This document shows, piece after piece, positions 27,224 through 35,062 of a stretch of 37,685 nucleotides of DNA. The position numbers were made by a program, and so were the translations under genes. The notes beneath the pieces were generated by a model. That model saw only the letters and a program-made list of their open reading frames with translations, did no database searches and had not been told where the DNA came from. Origin of the DNA: Pseudomonadota bacterium (GTDB lineage Bacteria; Pseudomonadota; Gammaproteobacteria; Pseudomonadales; Moraxellaceae); contig CAUJHL010000061.1 in NCBI GenBank assembly GCA_963204705.1, positions 1-37,685 on the forward strand, read 5' to 3'. Within the stretch, counting starts at the first letter, position 1. Every line of letters begins with the position of its first letter.

Positions 27224-29212
27224 ATGCGGCAGCTCTATGATTTCAGTACTATTCCTGTTGGGAAAACACCGCAGTCTGGCCAGAGCATGGCGGGACATGC
27301 CCAGCGTGATATTACGCCGCCGCCGCATATGCCCAAGGCGGGTTATTCTGCCAATGCCAAATGCGGCAAGGGATTTCGTACCCGATTAAAAGCACGGGCA
27401 TTTTATCTGCGTGCAGAGGACGGATTGTCCTTTGCGCTGGTGCAGCTGGATTTGCTGGGCGGTTCGCTGATCGTCCGTCAGCGGGTACTGGAAATCGTTA
27501 GTCCGGTCACCGATATTGGCCCTGGACAATTGATGTTGGGTGCCACCCACACGCATTCCGGGCCGGGGAATTTTTGCGCGTCCGAATTTTACAATCGCTA
27601 TGCCTCCAATAAATCCGGCTTTGATCCGGTGTATTTTGAATTTTTGAGCCAGCAAATCGCCGAGGCAGTGATCGAGGCTTATCAGTCGGCCCGACCTGCC
27701 AGGGTTGCCAGCGGACAGGTAGCCGTCTGGGGTCTGACGCGCAACCGATCCCTGATTCCGCATTTTGAAAATATCCAGCGTCTGGTCACTGCGATCGATA
27801 GCCATACGGTGTTTTATGCGATTGATCCCCGGCTGAATCTGCTGCGTATTGACGCCTTGCATGATGATGGGAAGTATTATCCGCTGGGAGCCATTTCGAC
27901 TTTTTCCATCCATGCGACGGGGGTTCCCCAGCAGATTGATGAATACACGGCGGATTTATGGGCCCATGTCGAACGTGATCTGGCCAATCAGGTCGCGGCT
28001 GATTTTCATACTCCCTGGCCTGTTTTACATGCTGCTATTGAGGGTAATCATGGCGACATGACACCCGCCATCCATGTCGGTGCTGCCGGTTATATGGAAT
28101 CACGGCGGATTGGGGAAGCCATTGCGCAGGCGGCGCTTCGCCTGTTTGGCCAATTGGAACCGAGCCTGACCGAGCTGAACGAGTTACAACTGGCCTTTGA
28201 AATCCGGGATCTGCATCCCACGGCGGGTCACAAGGAATGGCAAGGTTTGCCAGAACCGATGATTGGTGCGGCAACCGCAGCCGGTGCCCGGGAAAATACC
28301 ACGCCTTTTTTGGAGCATTTGCCACCGTTTAAGGCAGGCTGGCGCAAGCCGGTTCCGCATCGTGCCGGAGGGCCAGCGCATGGCGCCAAAGTACCGATGA
28401 TCCCAGCCGTGTTGCGCAAGATTATTTTGCCAGCAGCGAATTATCCGCATTATTTACCCTTACAGCTGGTCAAAATCGGTGATTGGCTGCTGGCGGGGTT
28501 GCCGTTTGAAATCACGGTAGGCGCGGGGCAGCGCATCGAATCCGCACTCAGAACGCATCCTGCCCTGACGAACTGCCGCATCAGCCTGAGCAGTGTGTGT
28601 AACGATTACTGGGGCTATTGCACCACCGAGCAGGAATATGCCTGTCAGTTTTACGAAGGTGGCCACACACTGTACGGGCCGCACAGTAATGCCATTATGG
28701 CGGACTGGATGCAGCAATTGGCCGGTCGGCTGCTTCCGGCACAGTCGATCGTGGATCAGCCGGAGCGACTGGATTTTCGCCTCAGTCTGCACCGCTATAT
28801 GCCCGAATCGGCACTGGCTCTGGATGCTGCACGCTGGCTGACAGAGCCGGTGTATCGGCTGCCGATACGCTGGGAAGAAGGCTTCTGGTCGGCAGAATGG
28901 CTGGACGTCAATCCCTCGCAGATCGATTGGCACCGTCCGCTGGCGCATGTTGAAGCCAGTGATGACCATGGACAGCACTGGTGGGTGTTGACCGACGATG
29001 AAGGCGTGGATATGTCAGTGCGCTGGATCAAGGATACTGTGCGCGGCATGTCCCATTACACCGTTAACTGGTTTAACCCAGAGTTTGCTGGTGCGCGTCA
29101 GTATCGGTTGGTGGTACAGTCACGGGCATCGGGAGCCCTGATCAGTCCGGTATTTGGTGGAAACTGTCTGACGGAGAAGGCAGTGACGCTGATGGATCGG
29201 CTTACGCATTAA
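27224..29212 (+). CDS. Neutral/alkaline non-lysosomal ceramidase family protein (CerN-like)
   Basis: The 662-residue protein has the neutral-ceramidase zinc motif GATHTHSGPG (H109, H111), a second zinc-ligand block FSIHATGV (H230), and a C-terminal beta-sandwich domain (about 530-650). These enzymes split ceramide into sphingoid base and fatty acid. In the family the nucleophile lies in a GD/N-x-S-P motif; here it reads GDMTPA, with Thr (T280) in place of Ser. No signal peptide is visible and no better upstream start exists (GGGGAG precedes the ATG closely). Bacterial neutral ceramidases are normally secreted, so location and activity are open questions. It ends the four-gene set 64 bp after the PLP gene. 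Confidence 0.85.
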   Translation: MRQLYDFSTIPVGKTPQSGQSMAGHAQRDITPPPHMPKAGYSANAKCGKGFRTRLKARAFYLRAEDGLSFALVQLDLLGGSLIVRQRVLEIVSPVTDIGPGQLMLGATHTHSGPGNFCASEFYNRYASNKSGFDPVYFEFLSQQIAEAVIEAYQSARPARVASGQVAVWGLTRNRSLIPHFENIQRLVTAIDSHTVFYAIDPRLNLLRIDALHDDGKYYPLGAISTFSIHATGVPQQIDEYTADLWAHVERDLANQVAADFHTPWPVLHAAIEGNHGDMTPAIHVGAAGYMESRRIGEAIAQAALRLFGQLEPSLTELNELQLAFEIRDLHPTAGHKEWQGLPEPMIGAATAAGARENTTPFLEHLPPFKAGWRKPVPHRAGGPAHGAKVPMIPAVLRKIILPAANYPHYLPLQLVKIGDWLLAGLPFEITVGAGQRIESALRTHPALTNCRISLSSVCNDYWGYCTTEQEYACQFYEGGHTLYGPHSNAIMADWMQQLAGRLLPAQSIVDQPERLDFRLSLHRYMPESALALDAARWLTEPVYRLPIRWEEGFWSAEWLDVNPSQIDWHRPLAHVEASDDHGQHWWVLTDDEGVDMSVRWIKDTVRGMSHYTVNWFNPEFAGARQYRLVVQSRASGALISPVFGGNCLTEKAVTLMDRLTH

Positions 29213-29281
29213 CTGGTTATCGGTGTTTGCCCAATCCTGTGATTTTCTGTACCTCAAACCACTGGTCTAGTGTTGTGATTG

Positions 29282-31249
29282 CTATCGGCATACCCGCAGG
29301 CTATGGTGCAGGGAGTGCGACACTGGCAGTGCTTCGCCCAGCGCCGCACTGACCATCATTTCCGCACACAGGGGTGCAAAGGCAAATCCCTTGGAGCCCA
29401 GACCGGTCAGTACGCTGAGCAAGGGTGCAAATAAGGGGGCTAAGGGTACGGATGATGCTTGCATACCCTCAGTATCGCCCGTCAAAGTGCCCGCCCAGGG
29501 CAAATAATCCCGTGTCTGCGCCCGTATCGAGGCACGCCCTTGCCACTCGGATACAGGGGGGAGTGTGGCCAGTACTGGATGGTCATTGTGCTCAGAACAC
29601 CCCAGCGCTTGTGCCAACAAACGCGCATTGTGCCCATGGTCGGCCTCCCGCACGGTGCTGTCAGAATCACCCCGGATAAACGAAGCACCCAGCATCCAGT
29701 CGCCCTCCACACAGGCTGCATACCCCCCATAGCTGAGCGGTAATCTCAGCGGACACGGAGCGGGAAAGCGGCTGATTTGACCGCGAATGGCTTGCAGTGC
29801 CGGTAGTGGCTTTGCGGTCAATCCGGATGGCACTAAGGCAGGTGTTGACAGTGCGGTACACAGACTCAGCTGAGAGGTTGTGGCAATCACCTGACCGGAA
29901 GGATCCAGCAATTCCCAATGTGCTGCATCTCGATCCGCTTTTTGCCAATGTGCTGATTCGACAGACGTCGTTGCCAGCCGAATAGCAAAAATTTCCTGTT
30001 TACTCAGCGTGACAAGGGGCAGGTTGGTCACCTCTGCCGCAAACTGCTGCGGGTTGAGTAGGCCAGCTTTAGCAAAATAATAGCCCGACCATGGGATCGT
30101 TAAACCCGCCTGTGCTGAAACCGTCTGAGCATCCATCGCCTGCACCACGTCCTCGGGATAGTCGGCCAGCAGTTCAGGTTTTAAACGGCTGTCCGGTGTG
30201 TTGAGCCACAGTGCGCCAGTGCTTTCAATGACTTGTGGCCAATCGGCAAACCAGCGCAAGGTGCTGAGCCACCCCAGTGTGTGTAGATGCCGGTGCGCTT
30301 GCGCCAGTGTGGTCAGTTTGGGTACCAATAACGCACGCGGATTGCCAGAAGCTGCTCCAGCCGCACCCAGCGGATCCAGTAGCTGAACGGGATAGCCACG
30401 GCGCGCCCACGCCCACGCCAAGGACAGTCCGGCGATACCTGCACCGACGATCACGCGTGTCTGTGGCGTTTTTGGTGCAACGTGGCACTCGGTCGGGTGA
30501 GCCTCCGCTTCGCCTGGCCCAGTTTCGCCCAGCGGCCAGTGTGCCTTGAGCATTTGCCGTTTGCGGCCATAGCCCGGAGGCCGGGTAATCGTCACGCCGT
30601 GCGCACGCAAGCCCTGTTTGACCACGCCCGCCACGCTAAACGAGGCATAAGTCGTCCGGCCCTGCGCCGATAAGCGCATCACCTGGGACAGGATGGTCTG
30701 TTGCCACAGTTCGGGATTGCAGCTCGGGGCAAAACCATCCAGAAACCACGCATCCATGCCACGGTCGGCGATGATCTCAGGCAAAATTTCGTCCGCATCA
30801 CCCAGCCAGAGATCCACGGAAAAGCGTTCTTCGGCAAAAATCATCCGGTGCGGGCCAGGCAGGGCAGGGGGGTATTGGCTTAGCAGCTGACGGGACACAG
30901 CGCTCAACTCAGGCCAGACCTCATGGGCACGCGCGAGATCCTGACGCGTCAGCGGGTGTTTTTCTACCGTCACAACGTGCAATCGGCTGTGATTATCGGG
31001 CCGCACCTGCTGCCATAGTTGCCAGAGCGCCAGCACATTGAGACCGGTGCCAAACCCCAGTTCACCGACCTGAAAACACACACGATCCGGCAACTGCGCC
31101 AGTCGTTCCGCCAGATCATTGCCCTGTAAGAAGACATGGCGCGTTTCGGCCAGCCCATCCTGACGGGAAAAATAGACATCACCAAATTGCCGCGATACCG
31201 GCACCCCATCCTGCCAGTCGATAGCAGCAGGGGTGATTGGGCCTTTCAT
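29282..31249 (-). CDS. mnmC: Bifunctional tRNA mnm5s2U34 modification enzyme MnmC
   Basis: The 655-residue product joins two domains. Residues 1-245 form the MnmC2 SAM-dependent methyltransferase, with the conserved opening WQDGVPVSRQFGDVYFS, GFGTGLNVL glycine loop and DAWFLDGFAPSCNPELW motif. Residues 265-655 form the FAD-dependent MnmC1 oxidoreductase, with dinucleotide motif VIVGAGIAGLSLAWA. Together they convert the cmnm5 group at tRNA wobble U34 to mnm5. The gene is convergent with the ceramidase-family gene across a 69-bp spacer that has no clear terminator. Confidence 0.96.
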   Translation of the reverse strand: MKGPITPAAIDWQDGVPVSRQFGDVYFSRQDGLAETRHVFLQGNDLAERLAQLPDRVCFQVGELGFGTGLNVLALWQLWQQVRPDNHSRLHVVTVEKHPLTRQDLARAHEVWPELSAVSRQLLSQYPPALPGPHRMIFAEERFSVDLWLGDADEILPEIIADRGMDAWFLDGFAPSCNPELWQQTILSQVMRLSAQGRTTYASFSVAGVVKQGLRAHGVTITRPPGYGRKRQMLKAHWPLGETGPGEAEAHPTECHVAPKTPQTRVIVGAGIAGLSLAWAWARRGYPVQLLDPLGAAGAASGNPRALLVPKLTTLAQAHRHLHTLGWLSTLRWFADWPQVIESTGALWLNTPDSRLKPELLADYPEDVVQAMDAQTVSAQAGLTIPWSGYYFAKAGLLNPQQFAAEVTNLPLVTLSKQEIFAIRLATTSVESAHWQKADRDAAHWELLDPSGQVIATTSQLSLCTALSTPALVPSGLTAKPLPALQAIRGQISRFPAPCPLRLPLSYGGYAACVEGDWMLGASFIRGDSDSTVREADHGHNARLLAQALGCSEHNDHPVLATLPPVSEWQGRASIRAQTRDYLPWAGTLTGDTEGMQASSVPLAPLFAPLLSVLTGLGSKGFAFAPLCAEMMVSAALGEALPVSHSLHHSLRVCR

Positions 31250-31266
31250 AAGGTAGCCGCCACTAC

Positions 31267-31611
31267 TTACCAGCGGCGGTGACGATTAAAATAAAACGAC
31301 AGCATCATGCCGATCATGATGCCTACCGCCAGCGTGACGGCACCATAGAGAAACATTTGCGCTGAGGTTTCACTTTGCAGCACTTTGATCTGCACGCCAA
31401 GATTGTCATTTTCCAATTGCAATTTTTGATTGCTGGTTAAAATTTGCGCATTGGCGGTTTCCAGCTGTGACAGCCGAATCAGTTTCGCCTGCAGTTCTGC
31501 GTTGGCAGAAATCCCTGCGGCCGGAGTGGAACCTTTTACGATGACTGTGGGTTTGGCTGGTGCGGCAGAAGTGCTCGCCGGTTTTGGGGTCACAGGACTC
31601 GGTGTGGTCAT
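31267..31611 (-). CDS. Small single-pass membrane protein with coiled coil
   Basis: This 114-residue protein is not recognised as a named family. A Pro/Ala/Thr-rich tail (1-37) is followed by a coiled coil (about 38-83, heptads from AELQAKLIRLSQLETANAQ on), then one transmembrane helix (about 86-107) and a short basic end NRHRRW. The predicted topology is C-terminally anchored in the inner membrane, the bulk being cytoplasmic. The start overlaps the YciI stop as ATGA, so the two are coupled, and the stop is 17 bp from mnmC. Confidence 0.7.
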   Translation of the reverse strand: MTTPSPVTPKPASTSAAPAKPTVIVKGSTPAAGISANAELQAKLIRLSQLETANAQILTSNQKLQLENDNLGVQIKVLQSETSAQMFLYGAVTLAVGIMIGMMLSFYFNRHRRW

Positions 31612-31904
31612 GGCAGCGCCTTAAGGAATGGCCGTACCTCAACCGAGGCATACACGCCTTCAAGCACAAAGGGCTCCTCCGACAGCCAGGCATCGAGCGC
31701 GGCGCGATCCTCAAAATCCAGCACCAACAGGCTACCCAAAACGCCCTCAGCAGGGTTAGCCGGATTGACGGGGCAGGGGCCCGCTAAAACGAGTTTTCCT
31801 TGCGCATTCAGCGCATTCAACCGTTCCAGATGTTGGGGCCGCAAGTCCAGACGCTGTTGCAGGGTTCCGGGGGCATCGGTGGCAATCACACAAAACAGGG
31901 GCAT
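31608..31904 (-). CDS. yciI: YciI-like protein
   Basis: The 98-residue protein has the YciI fold, a ferredoxin-like alpha-beta barrel, with the candidate catalytic His in the RPQHLERL helix (H25) and the glycine-rich GSLLVLDFEDRAA and EEPFVLEGVYASVEVRPF blocks. YciI proteins are small cytoplasmic enzymes whose biochemical role is not settled. It lies 28 bp after yciB, the same pairing as in E. coli, and overlaps the coiled-coil membrane protein gene. Confidence 0.9.
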   Translation of the reverse strand: MPLFCVIATDAPGTLQQRLDLRPQHLERLNALNAQGKLVLAGPCPVNPANPAEGVLGSLLVLDFEDRAALDAWLSEEPFVLEGVYASVEVRPFLKALP

Positions 31905-31932
31905 AATGGCGGCTCTCGTCAGATTAACACGA

Positions 31933-32484
31933 CTAGGAAACGGGCTGATCGGGCTGTTTCAGATGCTTTCTTAGCGCAACAAAATTCAGCACGATAAACG
32001 TGATCATGATTGCGGTGCCCCCCATGACTTTAAAATCAATCCACCACTGGGGAAACACAAAGGCAAACAATAAATGCAATCCGCCGAGCGCGGCAAAAAA
32101 AGCCGCCCACACCAGATTCAGGCGAAACCAGCCTTGTGGGCTCAGGTCAAATACAGGGCCGAGCAGTCGTTGAATCAGCGGTTGCGGCGGTTTGCCTATC
32201 AGCGGACTGATCAGAAACGCACTGGCAAAAATCCAGTTAATCACCGGGGATTTCCAGCGCAAATATACGTCATCGTGCAGCACCAGCGTCAATCCGCCAA
32301 AAGCAATCGTCAGCACCAGCGTGATCCATTGGCTTTTTTCCAGTTTGCCTTTTTGCAGAAAAAAATGCAGTCCATACACCAGCACCGAACTGAGCATCAG
32401 CCCCTGGGTGGCCATGAAAATATTCTGTTGTTTGGCCAGCACAAAAAAGACAATCAGGGGAATAAAATCAAGCAGGGCTTTCAT
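31933..32484 (-). CDS. yciB: Inner membrane septation protein A homologue YciB
   Basis: The start at 32484 gives the family opening MKALLDFIPLIVFFVLAK; an upstream in-frame start at 32634 would add 50 residues with no match. Five hydrophobic segments are visible in 183 residues, in the standard YciB layout. YciB is an inner-membrane protein implicated in envelope maintenance and cell division. It is the first gene of the yciB-yciI-coiled-coil protein-mnmC group on this strand. The spacer upstream (32485-32650) holds only its promoter region. Confidence 0.95.
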   Translation of the reverse strand: MKALLDFIPLIVFFVLAKQQNIFMATQGLMLSSVLVYGLHFFLQKGKLEKSQWITLVLTIAFGGLTLVLHDDVYLRWKSPVINWIFASAFLISPLIGKPPQPLIQRLLGPVFDLSPQGWFRLNLVWAAFFAALGGLHLLFAFVFPQWWIDFKVMGGTAIMITFIVLNFVALRKHLKQPDQPVS

Positions 32485-32650
32485 GACGGGTTCCGAGTGA
32501 GCGGGGATCAGCAGGGAGCAACGGAGTAAGGGGTGCTCAAAACAGATTTGAGTAAAGGCGGTTTTCCCTTGGTGCGAAAGTATAGGCGATACAGCGCGTG
32601 GATGGACAGACGCACCGGTGATTTCAGAGGGCATTTACTATCATTGATAG

Positions 32651-32779
32651 ATAGAGACGCAAGAAACCCTAGCCCTGCTCAAAACTCTGGCGCTGGGGAA
32701 TCAGGAGGTGGTCGGTGGCAATGTCAGGCCAGTGGCGGATGTCGTCGCTTTTCTTCGTGCCAAGCGTGCCTCAGTCTGA
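32651..32779 (+). pseudogene. Remnant of a Phd/YefM-type antitoxin (C-terminal part)
   Basis: One plus-strand frame reads from a TAG at 32648-32650 to a TGA at 32777-32779. It encodes about 42 residues ending ADVVAFLRAKRASV, preceded by ETLALLKTLALGNQEVVGG. This is the C-terminal tail typical of Phd/YefM-family antitoxins that pair with ParE toxins. The N-terminal DNA-binding half is missing and no in-frame ATG is present. It is directly followed by a ParE remnant. The upstream part of the element is lost at the yciB promoter region. Confidence 0.6.
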
Positions 32780-32796
32780 TCACCAGCCACTCAGCC

Positions 32797-33120
32797 AGGT
32801 TTGAGGTACTACTTATTGAGGCAGTGGAGCGGGATCTGGAGGCCATCCACGACTGTATCTCCGAGTTTGACAGTGTGGCCAATGCCAATCCTGTCCTGGA
32901 TGCATTAATGGACGTTGTGGAGAGTCTGTCAAAATTTCCGGAGCGCGGAAGCTTTCCGAAGGAACTGGCAGACCTTGGGATTAAAGAATACCGTCAGACC
33001 TTCTTTAAACCCTACCGTGTGATCTATCGTGTCACAGGCAGTCAGGTCATTATTTACCTGATTGTAGATTGTCGGCGTGACATGCAATCCGTACTCGCAC
33101 GTCGCTTGTTAGCCGTTTAA
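32797..33120 (+). pseudogene. RelE/ParE-family toxin lacking a start codon
   Basis: The 107 codons from 32797 give a complete ParE/RelE fold: FEVLLIEAVERDLEAIHDCI, FPERGSFPKELADLGIKEYRQ, FFKPYRVIYRV and RRDMQSVLARRLL. Homologues start Met-Phe-Glu-Val, but the codon before TTT here is AGG, so the ATG appears mutated. The same frame is open for a long way upstream, to 32533, but that sequence is unlike the family and is probably accidental. With a truncated antitoxin before it, the unit looks like a decayed toxin-antitoxin module. Initiation from an unusual codon cannot be excluded. Confidence 0.7.
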
Positions 33121-33165
33121 TAACGGTTCTTAATGAACCCAGACCTCAAAAAAGACAACACCCCT

Positions 33166-34038
33166 ATGCAGCGAGTTGATTTACATACGCACAGTCATTT
33201 TTCAGATGGCGCCCTCAGCCCTTCGGCACTCATAACGGCTGCGCATGCAGCAGGGGTTGAGGTATTGGCACTCACCGATCATGACACGCTGGATGGTTTA
33301 CCTGAAGCCAGAGTGACGGCGCAAACGCTGGGGATTCAGCTGCTGGACGGCATCGAGCTGTCCACGCAATGGGAAAAACCTGCTCGCCTGAGTAGACACC
33401 GCCAGCCGCCAGTCTCCATTCACGTGGTTGGGCTGGGCATGACAGAACGTGGCCCAATGGATAAATTACTGGCAGAGCAGCAGCAGTGTCGGGCGGATCG
33501 TGCCCGGGCAATGTGCACCAAGCTGGCTGAATGCGTGCAGTGCGATCCGTGGCCAGCGGTGTGTGCCATGGTCGATGGGCGCGCCGACCGAATAACCCGC
33601 ACGCATTTAGCCAATTGGCTGGTCGCCGAGGGCAAAGTCACCCGCCATCAGCAGGCATTTGATCGCTGGCTGGGCGAGGGCAAAGCGGCCCATGTGCCAC
33701 TGCCGTGGGTCAGTCTGGCAGAAGGAATTCGGGTGATCTGTGAGTCTGGCGGTGTGAGCATTCTGGCCCATCCTGCCCGATATACCCTGTCAGCCACGCA
33801 TCGGCGGAAGCTGATCACCGACTTTGCCGAACTCGGCGGGGATGCACTTGAATTGCCGTCAGAAAATGAGCCCTTTGGCACACGCACGATGATTTACCGA
33901 TTGGTGGATCAGCTGGAGTTGAAAGTATCCGTGGGATCGGATTTTCATGGGGAGCATATGCCCTGGCATCGGCTGGGTCAGACGCCGGCAGTGATTGCAG
34001 GCATGCAGCCGGTGTGGGAAGGGCTGGTGACTGGTTAA
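33166..34038 (+). CDS. rnm: PHP-family 3',5'-nucleotide phosphatase/RNase (YciV/RNase AM type)
   Basis: The protein opens with the PHP metal motif DLHTHSHFSDG, followed by LTDHDTLDGL, a GIELST block and the closing GSDFHG. These histidines and aspartates bind the three-metal centre. The YciV branch removes 5' nucleotides from RNA fragments and dephosphorylates 3',5'-nucleoside bisphosphates in the cytoplasm. I prefer the start at 33166 because the conserved opening begins there; an in-frame ATG at 33133 would add 11 residues. Neither has a clear ribosome-binding site. yciV lies close to yciB and yciI in E. coli too, so the toxin-antitoxin remnant probably inserted between linked genes. Confidence 0.88.
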   Translation: MQRVDLHTHSHFSDGALSPSALITAAHAAGVEVLALTDHDTLDGLPEARVTAQTLGIQLLDGIELSTQWEKPARLSRHRQPPVSIHVVGLGMTERGPMDKLLAEQQQCRADRARAMCTKLAECVQCDPWPAVCAMVDGRADRITRTHLANWLVAEGKVTRHQQAFDRWLGEGKAAHVPLPWVSLAEGIRVICESGGVSILAHPARYTLSATHRRKLITDFAELGGDALELPSENEPFGTRTMIYRLVDQLELKVSVGSDFHGEHMPWHRLGQTPAVIAGMQPVWEGLVTG

Positions 34039-34079
34039 AAGCAGGTTCATTAAGCGTGTCGAAATGACCTGCCGATCAC

Positions 34080-34142
34080 CGCTCCCTTCGACGGGCTCAG
34101 GGAGCGTTAACTGTCCCTTCGACAGGCTCAGGGAGCGTTAAC
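34080..34142. repeat. Duplicated REP-like palindromic element
   Basis: A 29-bp unit beginning TCCCTTCGAC and ending GGGAGCGTTAAC occurs at 34083-34111 and again at 34114-34142 with one mismatch. The first copy extends to a perfect dyad, CGCTCCCT (34080-34087) with AGGGAGCG (34099-34106). This is the form of a common intergenic palindromic element in bacteria. The second copy overlaps the 3' end of ygfZ and supplies its TAA stop codon (34138-34140, minus strand). Confidence 0.85.
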
Positions 34143-34872
34143 GCGGCCGCTCAGGACTACCAGACAATTCAGGCGGCAACTCCAACAGCTTAAATCCTTC
34201 CAAGGCATCTGGCCGGGCCACCACCAGTGCCTCCCAGCCTTCTCCTCGTTGTACCGCATTCACCACTTGCACATGCTCCCGGACAAAACTGCCCGCTTCC
34301 GGCAGGGCTCCCGAACCGGCAATCCGATGGAGCCATTGCTTCGGGCTGGCCCGAAACCACAGTCGCGCAATCACTTCCTGCCCGAGATAGCAGCCCTTGT
34401 CATAATCCACGCCATGTCGCTGGTGCAGCCGTAATTCCTGCGGCTGAAACATTCCCTGTGTAACAGCGCTGATCCAGGTGCGGCCTGCGGCAATCATAGC
34501 CGCCGCCCAGGCCTGACCATCGTTAATGTCCTCGGGGCTGAGGCAGGCCATGCCATGGATCACATGCGGAAACAGTGGAAGGCTTTCGGTGGACGTCATT
34601 TTGGAGAAAGCCCCATACTTGCGGATATGCGCACGAAGGGCGTCTTCGACTGAGGCAGGGATGACGATCTCACAATGCTCGGCACTGCGGCGCGTGAGCC
34701 ATAGCTCAAACATCACACGACCTTTCAGATCACAGATCGCCGTCGCCCGCTGTTCGTTAAGCGGCAATTTCGGTACATCGAGCGTGACCTGACCCTGCAA
34801 AAATTTCTCGACATCCGGGCCATTCAGGGAAAATTGGACAAAACACAATTCGGCAGGCTGAAACGTCGTCAT
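34138..34872 (-). CDS. ygfZ: Folate-binding protein YgfZ, tRNA modification and Fe-S cluster maintenance
   Basis: The 244-residue protein carries the YgfZ signature with its cysteine, KGCYLGQEVIARL, about two thirds along the chain. The GcvT-like folate-binding fold is seen in the N-terminal half (FLQGQVTLDV motif). YgfZ helps keep Fe-S enzymes such as MiaB active, acting with tetrahydrofolate. The length is shorter than E. coli YgfZ (about 326 residues). The stop codon is provided by the REP-like element, so the C-terminus may have been trimmed or altered by it. Confidence 0.93.
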   Translation of the reverse strand: MTTFQPAELCFVQFSLNGPDVEKFLQGQVTLDVPKLPLNEQRATAICDLKGRVMFELWLTRRSAEHCEIVIPASVEDALRAHIRKYGAFSKMTSTESLPLFPHVIHGMACLSPEDINDGQAWAAAMIAAGRTWISAVTQGMFQPQELRLHQRHGVDYDKGCYLGQEVIARLWFRASPKQWLHRIAGSGALPEAGSFVREHVQVVNAVQRGEGWEALVVARPDALEGFKLLELPPELSGSPERPR

Positions 34873-35062
34873 GGCTCACTCAACACACAGAAAAACTGGA
34901 CCCTAGTCTATACCATCCCTGACGAAGGGACTGTGTGAGATGTGCGATATGCAAAGGGAGCACTCTTTTTGCTTTTGCTGCTCAGCGTTGTCGGAGACAG
35001 GATCACGTTAGGGTTGACCCCTTTGAAGGCGGGTAACAATCAGTCTCCGGGAGCCTAAGCGT
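34873..35062. other. Spacer with several inverted repeats, no gene seen
   Basis: A plus-strand hairpin, GCAAAGGG with CTTTTTGC, lies at 34951-34972 and is followed by a short T-run. A wider dyad, CGGAGAC with GTCTCCG, spans about 34990-35049. No reading frame is convincing. The dyad may be the terminator region for the YdcZ-like gene on the minus strand or part of the ygfZ promoter. Confidence 0.3.

Noticed and set aside
28460-28978. Minus-strand 172-codon frame inside the ceramidase-family gene
   Set aside because: It is antisense to a well-supported gene, with no motif or ribosome-binding site.
30198-30673. Plus-strand frames inside mnmC
   Set aside because: They are antisense shadows; mnmC is intact across the whole stretch.
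32533-32796. N-terminal extension of the ParE-type reading frame
   Set aside because: It is open by chance. It overlaps the antitoxin remnant in another frame and the yciB promoter region, and resembles no family.
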